NCBI GenBank assembly: GCA_911728455.2
Contig: OU452230.1
Coordinates: 12,832,438 to 12,896,437 of the forward strand
DNA from: Marthasterias glacialis
Taxonomy: Eukaryota > Echinodermata > Asteroidea > Forcipulatida > Asteriidae
Reading direction: 5' to 3'
Length of the DNA: 64,000 bases
The notes under the pieces were generated by a model that was given only the letters and a program-made list of their open reading frames with translations, was not told the origin of the DNA and searched no databases. Positions 45,611 to 57,139 of the stretch are shown here, piece after piece (the first letter of the stretch is position 1; the number at the start of each line of letters is the position of its first letter). Both the position numbers and the translations under genes were made by a program.

Positions 45611-48600
45611 TGATTGAGACTATAGAAGAAACATACATATGTATATACAGGAAAGGAGGAAACGACTCAAAAAAAGTACACTGCAGTAAAACATTACATT
45701 TTGGTTTGTTTGGGTGCCTCACAAATACAATAATATTGTAAAAAGCAATGGAACAGCTGGTCCCCATTAAGACTTATCCCATTCATACCACCATGCTAGC
45801 CCAAGGTCCTTCTAGTGACTATTTGTAACACACAGTCTACCCTTGAGTATTTGTATGTTGGCCACAATCATCACCCACAACCCTCTTTGTAGATATCTGT
45901 AGACATCGTCACACCATCAAGGCTAATGGCCATTCCTAAAGTATTCCACTGACTCATTGTGATCTTAGGGTGTTTTCAAAATCGTATGGAAAAATACGAT
46001 TTTGTTGGTGTCATCTTGTTCCTGATGATGTAGAATCGTTTTGTTTTTGGGCTTAGTATGTTTCTTTGTTTATTTTGTCCGCGATTGTTTAAGATCCGTG
46101 AATAGCGCTATCAACTCACAACTATTTAAAAGTCCAAGCACGCATGTGCGAGGGTATTTGGGGTTTACGCACGCCCATTTATGTAAATTGCCCGCGTTCG
46201 TCCTGGAAAAAAAATACGCGTACCGGCCATTATTCAGTCAGAACGTAAACGATGTAGAGACTCGCAACCACTCTACTACCTGTTTTATCTATTATGCGCA
46301 GTATTTTTGGAATGAGGGCGCTCTTAATGTTTTTAATGGCACCCCTGAAATTATTGTTCATGACATTATTGCAATGGAAGTTATTCACCGATGATGATAC
46401 GAACACGAACCACAGGTGATTCACATGACCCATCCGACAAGTGCATTTTATTGGGTTGTAATTGGTGCGCACTGACGAATTTTTTTTATAAATTTAAAAA
46501 CTTTTTAAAATAAGTTTTTCTGTTTATTTTATGTCATTAGGCAAAACATTTGTTGATTTCGAAATTGAAGAGTGACATTTTCCGTGGAAATAGCCCGTAG
46601 CCCGTACCAAATAGAAAGAAATTTATAATTTGTTAATAGTTGTGGCAAATTACTAAGTTGTGTAATTTATTGTTGAAAGAGGTGAGCACAGCTGTATTTC
46701 TGCAATTGAAACAAAGTTCAATAAAAATCCACACGTGCATTTAACAGGGCCATTTGCCAGGAGCGGCAACAATCCTTTTTCCCAACTTTTGTTGCACATG
46801 TAATTGTAAAACAGTAAAATTGTTTGATAAAATTTGTGGCGTACCGTTTCTATTCGTTGTTGTACCTGGTTATTACGGAGAATGCCAGAACATGGGAAGG
46901 CTACTCACCATTTATTTGTATTTTTTTTATTTTTATTTGTTCTTATTATTTTTTTACTCAAAATTACCTTTGTCTGTAACCACTTTATAACTAATTTTGT
47001 TCGATGTTTTTTTGTTAATTAATTTACTTTTTTTTTTTCATTTTTCGTACAAGTACCTCCTAAAATGGACAATACTACAGTTGTGAGTTTTGGCATGGAC
47101 AGAGTGTAGAATTAAGTATGGAATATGAAATAAACACAGGTGAAAATTAGTTGAAATTAGTATAGCAGAAGACGAGAAGTTGTAAGGGGAACCATGCTTA
47201 CGCTGTCCAGATCAGATTTGGAAACTAATCCCGTGCAGCTGCTTTGGTTCGTTGCGGAGGCCTACCGGTACTGTGTACGGGCACCAGCATTAACATTGAG
47301 CCGGTCTGGAAGGAGATTCTGTCCGGCAGGAGATTCTGTCATTTGGCGCTGATAGCGCCCTCTTTTGAATAAACTCTTGCAGCCCACGTTGATTTACCGT
47401 ATGGTGGACACATTACCCGGAGTACAAAATACCCTACGACGGCCATTCTGGGGGTGTACGTGATTGCCGCCCTCTTCCGACCAATCCATAATTTCCAGAT
47501 GCAGTCACTATAGAAACAAGAGGATCCAGTCTCTTTATTCTCTCGGATAGGCCCACTGATCTCTATTATCTAATATAATAAGAGCGAAAATCTATGATAT
47601 AATAAGAGCAAAAACCTCAAATGTTTGTTGCACCTAGCGTCCGGTCCCGTGGCTCGGGAGGGGTACCCACGTATCGGGAAAAATCCAGAGGGTGTCGTCG
47701 TCGCCCTTCCAGCTCCGCCGAAGATGTCGGTTTCGCATCACGGGCAAATCGCCGCTTTTCCCGCATTAGTCATGCAGCGGCCGTCCTTCGGGACCATTCA
47801 GTTTTCGCATACACTCCCTATGTTTTCCCTTAGGTGCTGTGTTATTCTTGACCCGTGTGCTTGATTGCTGCAACGGCCACACTTTCGTGGTGTTTCTCAA
47901 ATCTGACATGCAGCAGCCGTTTAGTTTGTTTCGAACCCCGTGTCATTTATCCGGACGGAGTCGTTTGCGCAGAGTCTACTGTGCACATGATCCCCATTGT
48001 TCAATATCCACGACGATCAACATTGACCTATATACCACAGCCCATCACAGCCGCCGAGTTACACTGGACCCAACAATGCTTTTATTAACACCGCACATTA
48101 TCTGGCGTAGGCCTATAGCATGTACAGGGTCCAACCGAGTGAACGCTCATGTGTTTGCACCAGCAAGGTACCTGAATGCCTTACAAATTCAAATTTCAAA
48201 AGCTGCTCCAAAATCCATTAAAGACCTTAACAATATACTTTAAAATCACCTGAACTATGATGGAGATGTTGCCAGTTATGATGGTATGATTGTGTCAGAT
48301 CGGACTATCCACTTTATGCCCCAACTATCTTTACCCTTCATTTCCCCTTCATTTCACCCAACACCGACCACTCCAAGCCCGATCTTCAGATCGGGCAACT
48401 TGGCTTGTACTGTATAATAGCGATCAGCGGATGGGCCCCACCGGTCTCAGGCGATGGGACCTAGTGAAGCTCTTGACATGACAAACACGCGACCAAACCG
48501 CCATCTGACTTTTGGTGGTGGCGTTACACGTAAAGTGACACAATTTGCACTATTTGTCCGGATTCATAAATTAACATAACGTAAAGCCAAAACGCGCACG

Positions 48601-49665
48601 AGTCGAGTTTTGAAACCCAGTCTCACGCTGAAACTGATATTTACTGACAAAACCAATCTCTTTTAACCCGGTTTATTTTCTCAAAAATTGTACCTGCTTA
48701 TAAGTTCCCACCACACCATTACATGCTTTACAATGACATGCTCATTAAGTCTATACACATTTTTCCCGCTTTAACTAGATGAACTAGTGGGAAGTACTGG
48801 CCATTATTTAACGGTGTTTACTTTTGGTCGTTGCATCGGCGTAAGAAAAACCTTAATTGTTTGTTTTCTTTTCCCTAAATATACACATTAAAATCTGCTA
48901 GAAACTTTTGCACGCACGTAATATTAGTCATGAAAAAAATATTTTATAATAGTTGTTTACCCACTGCCTTTGTATACATGTATTGGTAAAATAATTGGGA
49001 ATGATGAATATGGGTACATTATGTTATTTGTATAGTGAACATGAAAATGAATTGTTACAATCTGAAAGTCATGGTTTAACTTTTATATATTATTCTTAAA
49101 TCTTAACTTTTTCCAAATCATATTTTCATTATTTTTAATTGGTTTTCTATCAGGTGAAAATTAATGATGTGTTTATTGTTGATAGGGGTCTGGATGTAAA
49201 CATCTTTCGTGACAGTTCTACGTTTGTATTCCTTAACAGCCCCTGTTCAACTTGTCTATCTATTGCAATGTCTGAACTCAAAACAAGTTAGCCAATTTAC
49301 TTTAAAATAAAATTACGACAAGTGGTTGCCTTAATTTCTTGAATCAGTTCAACTCGTTATAATTCATTTGTCTTTACTTAGTTTTATTGAACCGTTTGAT
49401 AGTAGTTGAGTAAACGTAGTATTTTAAGTTGAAATTTATTTGTCAAGTCGGCGTAACTGATATATTTGTGTATAGATAAATCGGATCGAAAGATTTAATT
49501 TGATTAAAACAAACAGAGTTGAATTTGCTTGATTTATTGTAGACCAATATACTTAAAAATCCTGGGTTGTAAAGGTACGTAATTTCAATTAGTTCAAATT
49601 TAATCTGCCAGTGCTCGGTTTAATTTAAAAGACTTAATTACTGCACATTACCGACAGCTGTTTGA

Positions 49666-49711
49666 GTTTAATAGTTGAAGTTAAACCATGGTTGAACTTC
49701 AACTATCGAAC
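49666..49711. repeat. 46-bp palindrome centred on CCATGG
   Basis: GTTTAATAGTTGAAGTTAAACC on the left and the inverted GTTCGATAGTTGAAGTTCAACC on the right, with only a few mismatches and no spacer. Its right edge overlaps the stop of the candidate exon at 49703-49819. Confidence 0.65.
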
Positions 49712-49819
49712 TTCGTAAGTTTGCTTCATGTTTGTAGAACCATTCCCAACGCAATTGACTATTGAGTTCCATTTGTTCAACTCTTGCATAATGGCATCCT
49801 TATCATCATCTGTGGTGTC
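49703..49819 (-). CDS. Tentative terminal exon of an unknown minus-strand gene
   Basis: A good acceptor (TTTTTTATTTACAG) on the minus strand is followed by 38 codons beginning DTTDDDKDAIMQELNKWNS and ending at TAG. The acidic then helical start looks protein-like, but no upstream exon was identified and no family recognised. Could easily be chance. Confidence 0.2.
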   Translation of the reverse strand, partial: DTTDDDKDAIMQELNKWNSIVNCVGNGSTNMKQTYEVR

Positions 49820-50287
49820 CTGTAAATAAAAAACGTATATATTACACATGTTTCAGCTAATGATGGTGGGTGTACAAACGCATGTAATGTACATGTACAT
49901 ATGTAGATCCCAGTGTATAATGGAGCAGTAGTAGTCCGAAGCCAGCAGTCTCACGAGAGTAGTACATGCCGCATAAACGTATGGGGACTTTCTGGTTAAG
50001 AGGCAGAGGGGTTGATTTGCCCAAATTTTGGTGTAACTGCCCCCGGCTCGTACGCCCAGCAGTCGCTTGAGAGCCGTAACGCTGTCACCCCGACAATCAT
50101 TAAGTCTAAATGTTACTATACACATGTAGTTTAATGAACTTGATGATTGGACGTAGCTGTAAGAAAACCACAAAACACCGAACACAAAGAAGAAAGAAAA
50201 AAACCTAGACGTTGCGAATGAATGTAATGTTCATATAAATTTGTATTTTGTAATTCTTTTTTTTTATAAACAAAAAAACAAGACATG

Positions 50288-50640
50288 GAGTGTCGTGGCC
50301 GAGCGGTTAAGATCACCGGACTCAAGTTCTGGTGGTGTTGGCAGCAGAGTGTGGGTTCGAATCCCGGTCGCGGCCTCTTGTGTCCTTGAGCAAGATACTT
50401 TACCATAGTTGCTTTGTCCTTCGGATGGGACATTAAGCCGTATGTCCCATGTACTAGGATTGGTAGTGCACGTAAAAGAACCCAGAACACTTATCGTGCT
50501 AGAGTAGGGGTTTACCCTGGTGTTTCTGGTTCACATAGCAAGCACCCTTATCTACAGGTTTCCTCAGGCTTGAGAGCTACAGTGATTAAGTTCACTTATG
50601 AAGTATCCTTGGTTTCATTACCAGAAATATAATAATAATA
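50288..50640 (+). mobile_element. SINE-A copy keeping a tRNA-Leu(CAA)-like anticodon arm
   Basis: The head GTGGCCGAGCGGTTAAG, anticodon stem-loop CCGGACTCAAGTTCTGG (anticodon CAA by position) and box B GGGTTCGAATCCC are close to a tRNA-Leu. The body matches SINE-A to about 50550. The 3' part then diverges and ends in ATAATAATAATAA. Confidence 0.82.
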
Positions 50641-52038
50641 ATCTTCATAAGTGTCTTGCACTATAACCCGTAGGCCTGAATGTACATCCAATGTGAAGAT
50701 GTTGAAGAAATCTCCGTGTGAGGGAGTGTGAGGAAAAGTGAGGACGATCGACGCATTCATGGCCCAATTTCAGTGGAGCTGCTTACCGTGGAGCTTACAT
50801 CCCATAGACGTACATTTTCTATAGAGAGCACCGTAAGCACAGGGTTCTATGTGGTAAACATTGCCATGAAATAGGTACCAGGTTGGGATTGAGTCGCAAG
50901 GCTTTGGTCTGAAGCGGGACTCGTACCGTGGTGAACGACAGGGAAGAATCCACGAAGTCAACATGGAAGAAAAAGTGTGAACAGTTCATTAAAAACAAGG
51001 GAAAGCCCTCTAAGTTGTGACCTGATCGTTTTATCTGATAATTTTATCTGAACGATATTTTGTTCTTTACCCTTAAATCCCTGCACTACCTAGTTAGAGG
51101 TAACATAGTTTGCAAGACGCAGTGAATTAACAATAACAGAATCATTGTTCAAAAGATACCTTTATATAGGATTAGTCAGTCTTGGCTTAGAATTTTCGTA
51201 TATACATTGTTCGTCCTGGTTTTCCCGGCCAATTTCAACAAAAAATCAGTCAATTTAACACCTGGCTCATTCAAATTCGTTTGAAAATGAATGTTCCGTT
51301 GCATTAACATTCAACAGTCAAAAGGAGAAATCAATTTCAACAGTTGCACTCACTGGTAAAATAAGATCATTCAAATTCATGAGGTCGCAAAGAGATCATT
51401 CAATTTCACAAAAGCCAACAGCAAGAGGTTGGTCAACCATTCAAGTTCGTCAACTGTAAATAGATAATGAAAATGTCGTCTTGAGTTTCTATCAATGAAA
51501 TACAATGACTAAAAGGAACCCGAATGAGAACAACGAAATCACGTGTGCATGAAAACGAAATTAAATGCGCTATAGTAACGCTACAAAAGAAACCCCCAGT
51601 TTGAATAAATAATTTTGTGACATGTATGGATTTGAATGCATGTTAATTAAACTTATTTTTGTTGTGCTAAAATTGACCGCAAAACCTTTACTAATAACAA
51701 AATAATAGTTCATTAAATCTTCAGAACTAATTACTCATATTACAGAGCAACAACAGCATTTTACGACGACTGTTTTATTGAAAAGTCATAATTTTTGTTG
51801 TACCTCAGTAATATTCAATAGCTTGTTGTTTGCAGTAAGGGCTAATCGTCACAATTAACATCAACAAGTCATTTGTGGATAAATGGGCGCATCATCAGCA
51901 ATATTCAATACCGGTAGCTCGATCAATGTTGGCAATGTAGCGTATACATGTCAATTGAGTGTGAAGAGTGGTAATGGAAATTGGTTGTAGAGTTATCGCT
52001 TGCCTTTGAACAGAATAACTCCTGCGATCTTTGTTTTG

Positions 52039-52151
52039 CGCACAGGACTCGGGAAAGTACCGATACTGGGTATACAGTGCCTATCACACATCGGTGTTTG
52101 GTTAAAACACAAATAATATTCTTTATCCCCAATGCAAATTTAATATCTATT
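52039..52151 (+). mobile_element. SINE-B 3' part
   Basis: CACAGGACTCGGGAAAGTACC, then TATACAGTGCCTATCACACATC and ATATTCTTTATCCCCAATGC match the SINE-B tail in order. The tRNA head is missing. Confidence 0.65.
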
Positions 52152-52710
52152 AGGATAACTTAGCTGTGGGAATCCTAACTTCGTTTCGGTCCACGCTCAT
52201 ACAGCAAAATGAATGAAACATTATTTTGTCTGTTGTTGACTTTTATCTGTGCTTGCAAGTACAAATAACGCATTTTAGCATCCCTTTTCTGCGCAAAAAG
52301 TCAAAATTAGAAACTTGATGTACAATAGCCCGCTGGTCTCCGGCACTTGGATATTATTTTGACCGACCGCTCCGTAGAAAAGCAGGGCCGTCCACGGAGC
52401 GTAATACCCGGTAGTGTACAATGGTCATCACTTAGTGACCATTACGTCAGTGGTCCGTTCGCGTTACCATCTCTTTTATTTGATAATCTTTTCTTTGTAA
52501 TTGTGTGGCGGAGATGTTGGTTGGGGATCAGGCATTACAACCAGGAAGATAAGGGGGGTATTAACCCCCAACCCTATTAACCCCCTGGAAACACACCCGC
52601 TTTTCTTAATCTAAAATCCTTTGAATGTGCAGAGTCATGCTATCTAGCCTTTCGTCAAGGCCCTTGTGGCTTAGACATCTGTGTTAGCCACGAAGCCACT
52701 GCAGCAAGAC

Positions 52711-53013
52711 CGAGTCAGCGCGCACGACTGGTAGCGGAGCCACGAGGGCCTTTTCCAACTTGTCCAGATTTCTTTTTTTTTCTCGATTTTTTTTGCTACC
52801 CAAACGGGGTAGCAAAATTCCCAGCTAATCAGTAGCGATGGGGTTAGCAAGCGTTAACCTCATCCGCATTGTGATTTGTTAACCTTTCAGCGCTGTTCAT
52901 ATTTGCGCAAAAATTATGTTTGAAACTTCATGAACAATTCAACAACAAAAAAACGCAAAATCAAGTTGGAAAAGGCCCTCGTGGCTTCGCCACTCGATCG
53001 TGCGTACTGACTT
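52711..53013. mobile_element. MITE with about 51-bp TIRs
   Basis: Arms 52711-52761 and 52963-53013. The innermost 23 bases (ending GAGGGCCTTTTCCAACTT on the left, inverted on the right) are identical, and the outer part is about 75-80% similar. The 200-bp interior has no ORF. Another near copy of GCCCTTGTGGCTTAG lies just left at 52660. Confidence 0.65.
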
Positions 53014-56000
53014 GTATTGGTCTTCGCAGCCACATACCCTTGACAACAAGGCTAACCATCAGCAGGAGTAAAACTCAAACACAACATTAATGGGTTTTTG
53101 ACGTTAAAGACAATCGCGGAAAATTATCTAACATTTCTTTACTGCACATGTTCTTACACATGTGCAGAGAAAAATTCAAGAAACTCCAACAACGTAATGG
53201 TTTTTCGATGTTACGTAAAGACAATCTAGGAGCGAGATTCATACATAACACCTATCGGTATGTGGCAACGAACTATTATTGTTTGTCAATAATTACGCGG
53301 TAAATGAAGGGCTTGTCACTTTCACCATGGTTTCAGCGTCAGTGAAAACCAACTGCATACATTTGTATTTGCTGTAAGAAGTGCTGCACAAACACTGGCT
53401 GTAGCTTCATCCCATTCATGTGTGCTAAAAATAACATTGATGCCGTTGCTAAGGTAAACAATCCTTGAACAACGGGAAATCAGTTTCATACAAACACAAA
53501 GCACAACGAGTCTTCGAGGCAATTTAATAGGTGCATCGGACTTATGGAACGCTCTCGGGCGAACATGAATTCAGGGTGCCTTTGTCGACAAGTACGGGGA
53601 AAGACACACACAGGTACAAGCCCGACCCACAACCCCGCCCTATTGCTCTTATGGAGAACCTCTATACGTTTGTAATTGGCAGAGTAAAAGTCCTTCGTCA
53701 CCACGTCAAAACTTTAGAAAGAAAGTGCTGTCCAAAACAAAACTGGCTTTAATATCTGCAAACCATGCAAGTGTAACCGGAGGCATGGCTTAGGGACGAT
53801 TCCCTACCTATTGCACTCTCTTGTGAGCACTAAACATGTACAAGTCTATAGAGAATATATGTGCACCACGTCAGATGTTTTTAAATCTCATTTCATTTAT
53901 TAATTTTGCATGGTACACATACATCCAAAGAAAATAGTTACAAAATTTACATGACATGCACTGATGATACTTTAACTTTATGTAGAAAAAGACAAAAAAA
54001 TACACAGCAAAGAGCCTCCTGAATGCTTGCAAAATATCTCACATTCCAGGGATGTTTTTTTTTTAATCATATTACTAAGGTATTACTATGTAATACATTG
54101 CATACCACATTATATTCCGAATGACTTTCTTGGCAGATTTGAGGTAAAACTCGTTCCCCTTTCGTGAAAATGTCAAGGATTTGTTAGTTACAATAACGAA
54201 AAGGAGGGCATTTCCCTTAGTGGTTCTAGAGCCAAGCGTCGCTATTATTTATTGGCAGAATGATTATCCCTGATAATTTTCATTTTAAAAAGTGTTTATT
54301 TTTGTCATTATATACCTCGCTTTTGAACATGATTCAACCTACGAGAACACTCAACATATCATTACAGTTGCAAACGAATGAAAATAGCCTGATCAGATGA
54401 TTTAATAATTGTTTTCAGGAGTTTCGATGCACCTCTGTCTTCAGAGTCAGACTGGACGCGCTGTTCTTTTACCGCACGCTTGATTGACATAAGATCGGGT
54501 CTTGTCTGTAGACTAATTATATATTATTGACAACAATAGTTTGCTTTTCACTTCTAACACAATGCAAATCTAAGAATCTTACTTCTTTTATTTTCCTTTT
54601 AACTAAGGAATAAGACTATTGAGTTACAAAACTACAACAACCGTATATTCAGATATGGTTTAGTGGATAAAGAATGGTTTTATATTGTGCCGCATTGTTT
54701 AGATAGTGAAGGCTGAAGGGATGTAATAAGCTTTTGGGATAATGGCCAAAACATTTCTTTGGAACATATTTCGTTTAATTACCATATTATGCTCAACCAA
54801 ATTTCCTTCACTGGAAACTATTTACGCTTTTCATTTCCTATCCCAAACATCACTTGAATAAATAACGATTGTCACAAAATGTTTATTTACTTTTACCGCA
54901 GGCTTTATGACACAATATTGGGTCCTGTCTGTAGACTAATTATTAAACGTTATCGACAACAAAGCCTGTGTGCACAATACAAAGCTTCAAATCTTACTTA
55001 ATGTGCGGTTTTTAGCTATGGCATATGACCATCGAGCTAAAAAACTAATGACAACCGTATTGAGATTTGGTTAAGTAGATAAAGAATTATTGTTTTTTTA
55101 GGTGGTTTGTGTTGTTTGACATGCATTGCTTAGGTATAAGGCACGGTACTGAGGACAAAAGGGAAGTAATCAGCTTTCAGTAATCAGACTGACAATGGCC
55201 AGAAAAGTCTTTTTCGGAAAAGCTCTCGTTTAATTGCCACATACTCAACCAAATCCATTCACTGGACATTAAGCTTGCGCTTTTCATTTGCTATTCGAAG
55301 TGTCACTTATATCGTAAATAATCATTGTCCTCGTGCCCATGTGAAATAAATTAACATTATGGAATTAATTCGGTGTGGCCACCTTCTTTTCAAGAAACTA
55401 TAAAATGTTAAATTTGTTAGAAATATATACTGGCCAAATGTTTCTCAGAAAAAAAGTATATGTTTAAAACTCTGGTAAAGTTTTTTTTCTCGGATATTCT
55501 ATCGAAAGGGTACGACCATCAATACTTAAGGGACTACTGGTATATTTTGTGAAGAGGTAAGAGGCTAATAAAAAAAGACATTTTCATCCGATTGTAGTAC
55601 GTCTTTCTCTTCATTGGGAGGGGTCTGTTTGCATCGATTTAAGCATTTACTACAAGGAAAACACGACGCAATCAAACCAGCATGTACTAATAAGGAGGAA
55701 GGGGTCAAATCTGATTCCAAATACTTTGCATTAATTATTGGAACATCAAAATTACAATTTGTGTTACTTAAAACAAATGGGCTTAGCCCGAGTTGGTTTT
55801 TTTTCTGACTTATTTTTTTATGAATTTTGTATTGAAAGATAATGTCGTGCTAGCATGTCTTTAAAGAAACCTGAGGATTATTCTCATTAAATTAAAAGTA
55901 GTAGTTGCGTCTCTCGCATAATGTGTTTTGCACCAATGTGAATGCGTGTACCTCGTCCAACAATAGGAGTCCTGCAAAGCTCGTAAGCTCCTGTAACTGT

Positions 56001-57013
56001 GGCCAGCAAGCGTTTCTTGAGCGCCACCGTGCATCCCCCAGTACCCACCCACACACACGCACCCATGCACCCTTTCACTCCGCCACCATGGAGATCCAAC
56101 GTGCACATTGCTAACACAAAGCACTGATTTTACTACAGACAAAACATCCACCCAGTCCGACCTACCCAACGGCCCTAATGATCAACCTACAGTGAAAGTT
56201 TGCATAGTGACGTAAGAAAGGTCTAGCTAAGGTTCTTGAATGATGTACCAATTTCTACTGAGTCATTTGCTCACACATCGAGGCGTGTGGTAGCAACCAC
56301 GGAACCTGACTGGAAGCTTTGGGAATTATACTTTACCACGGATATGATGGTTCAGCAATACTGATACAGCCTGGTTGGTAAGTCTGGTTTGTTGCTTTCA
56401 ATCAAAATATCAGAACTGATATAGTTGAAATCACATTACATTTAGATCACGTTAGATGGGTTAGATTGCTCGATGACTGAATCGGCAGATGAACGGTACG
56501 CGTAAGGCGGGGAATTTTTAACAGATACACGTACGCATGTAGTGTTTTAGAAATTCAACTTCTCCGAAGCAATACAAAAAATACATTCAGAGGAAGAAAA
56601 ATCACATGAATATAAAAGCTAGCAGGGCAATTTGTTTAATTTTGATGTATAATTTTGATGTATAATTGCTGTATACTTTTGATGGCAAATTTTTCGTCCA
56701 AATTGCTACAACTTTAACTAGCACTACAACCATGAAAATTAAAATATTGATTGTACTTTTGGAAATGATCCGGACGAATGGTTCATGATCATTATTGTGT
56801 TAGTGCACTTTTAATTCTAAGGTATGGTTTTTGTTCATTATATAAACCTTTTGTAATTGCTGATTTGTTAATGATAATTTTAGAATGGTAGCTACATCTA
56901 GCTATGTACACGTATAAAACTCATTGGACAACTAGACAAGCGTAGTGTTTTTATCTTTAATAGCAAGCAATAAACCACAGGGGAAACTGGCTGGGTAAAT
57001 TTTTGAATCAATG

Positions 57014-57139
57014 TTGGGGTGAACAAAAGAAAATAAAAAATTAGCTGGAGCGGGATTTGAACCTGTGATCAATGGTAGGTTAAACCGGTGGTCGCAGGTT
57101 CAAAGCCCGCTCCAGTCAATTTTTCTTTGTTCACCCCAA
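57014..57139. mobile_element. Two SINE-C halves head to head
   Basis: Left arm 57014-57070 (minus orientation) and right arm 57088-57139 (plus) each contain box B (GGTTCAAATCCCG and GGTTCAAAGCCCG), then GCTCCAG and the AATTTTTCTTTGTTCACCCC tail. Box A is absent from both. The spacer is 17 bp. They form a long perfect-looking hairpin. Confidence 0.8.

Larger units (their letters stand above)
44457..46305. mobile_element. 1.85-kb inverted-repeat element with an apparently interrupted left arm
   Basis: The inner arms 44898-45014 and 46111-46226 are inverted copies with high identity (for example GCGTAAACCCCAAATACCCT on the left). The right arm continues outwards to about 46305. Its counterpart on the left is not adjacent but lies at about 44457-44540 (CATCGCTTACGTTCTGACAG versus inverted CATCGTTTACGTTCTGACTG). 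About 355 bp (44541-44897) therefore split the left arm. No transposase ORF was seen in the interior, which includes the T29G13 tract. Confidence 0.65.
46306..50287. other. Intergenic, with a GC-rich block at about 47600-48530
   Basis: 46306-47250 is AT-rich without features. 47250-48530 rises in GC and CpG content and contains several overlapping small ORFs (up to 134 codons), none with a recognisable domain and none dominating in one frame. It could be a promoter/CpG block, an unannotated first exon or an old transposon. 48530-49660 is AT-rich and empty to me. Confidence 0.4.
50641..57013. other. Intergenic, mostly AT-rich, no supported gene
   Basis: It holds a single GGCCCAATTTCAGTGGAGCTG MITE end near 50762, a SINE-B tail (52039-52151) and a MITE (52711-53013). 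A GC-richer patch at 55880-56170 has overlapping short ORFs on both strands, and another lies at 53520-53750. Neither shows a domain, a repeat or a clear splice structure. 53880-55600 appears empty. Confidence 0.45.

Noticed and set aside
47839-48243. 134-codon plus-strand ORF in the GC-rich block
   Set aside because: No recognisable domain, overlaps ORFs in other frames, amino-acid use is non-protein-like, and no splice context. Not called as a gene.
49853-50185. 110-codon minus-strand ORF next to the candidate exon
   Set aside because: No motif and no acceptor or donor fitting the 49819 exon. It includes low-complexity and tRNA-SINE-adjacent sequence.
53322-53752. Overlapping 66-73-codon ORFs on both strands
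   Set aside because: No domain and no splice structure. The GC-rich patch is noted only as intergenic.
55861-56169. 102-codon minus-strand ORF in a GC-richer patch
   Set aside because: Cys/Gly/Trp-rich, no domain, overlapping ORFs in other frames and on the other strand, and no supporting splice structure.
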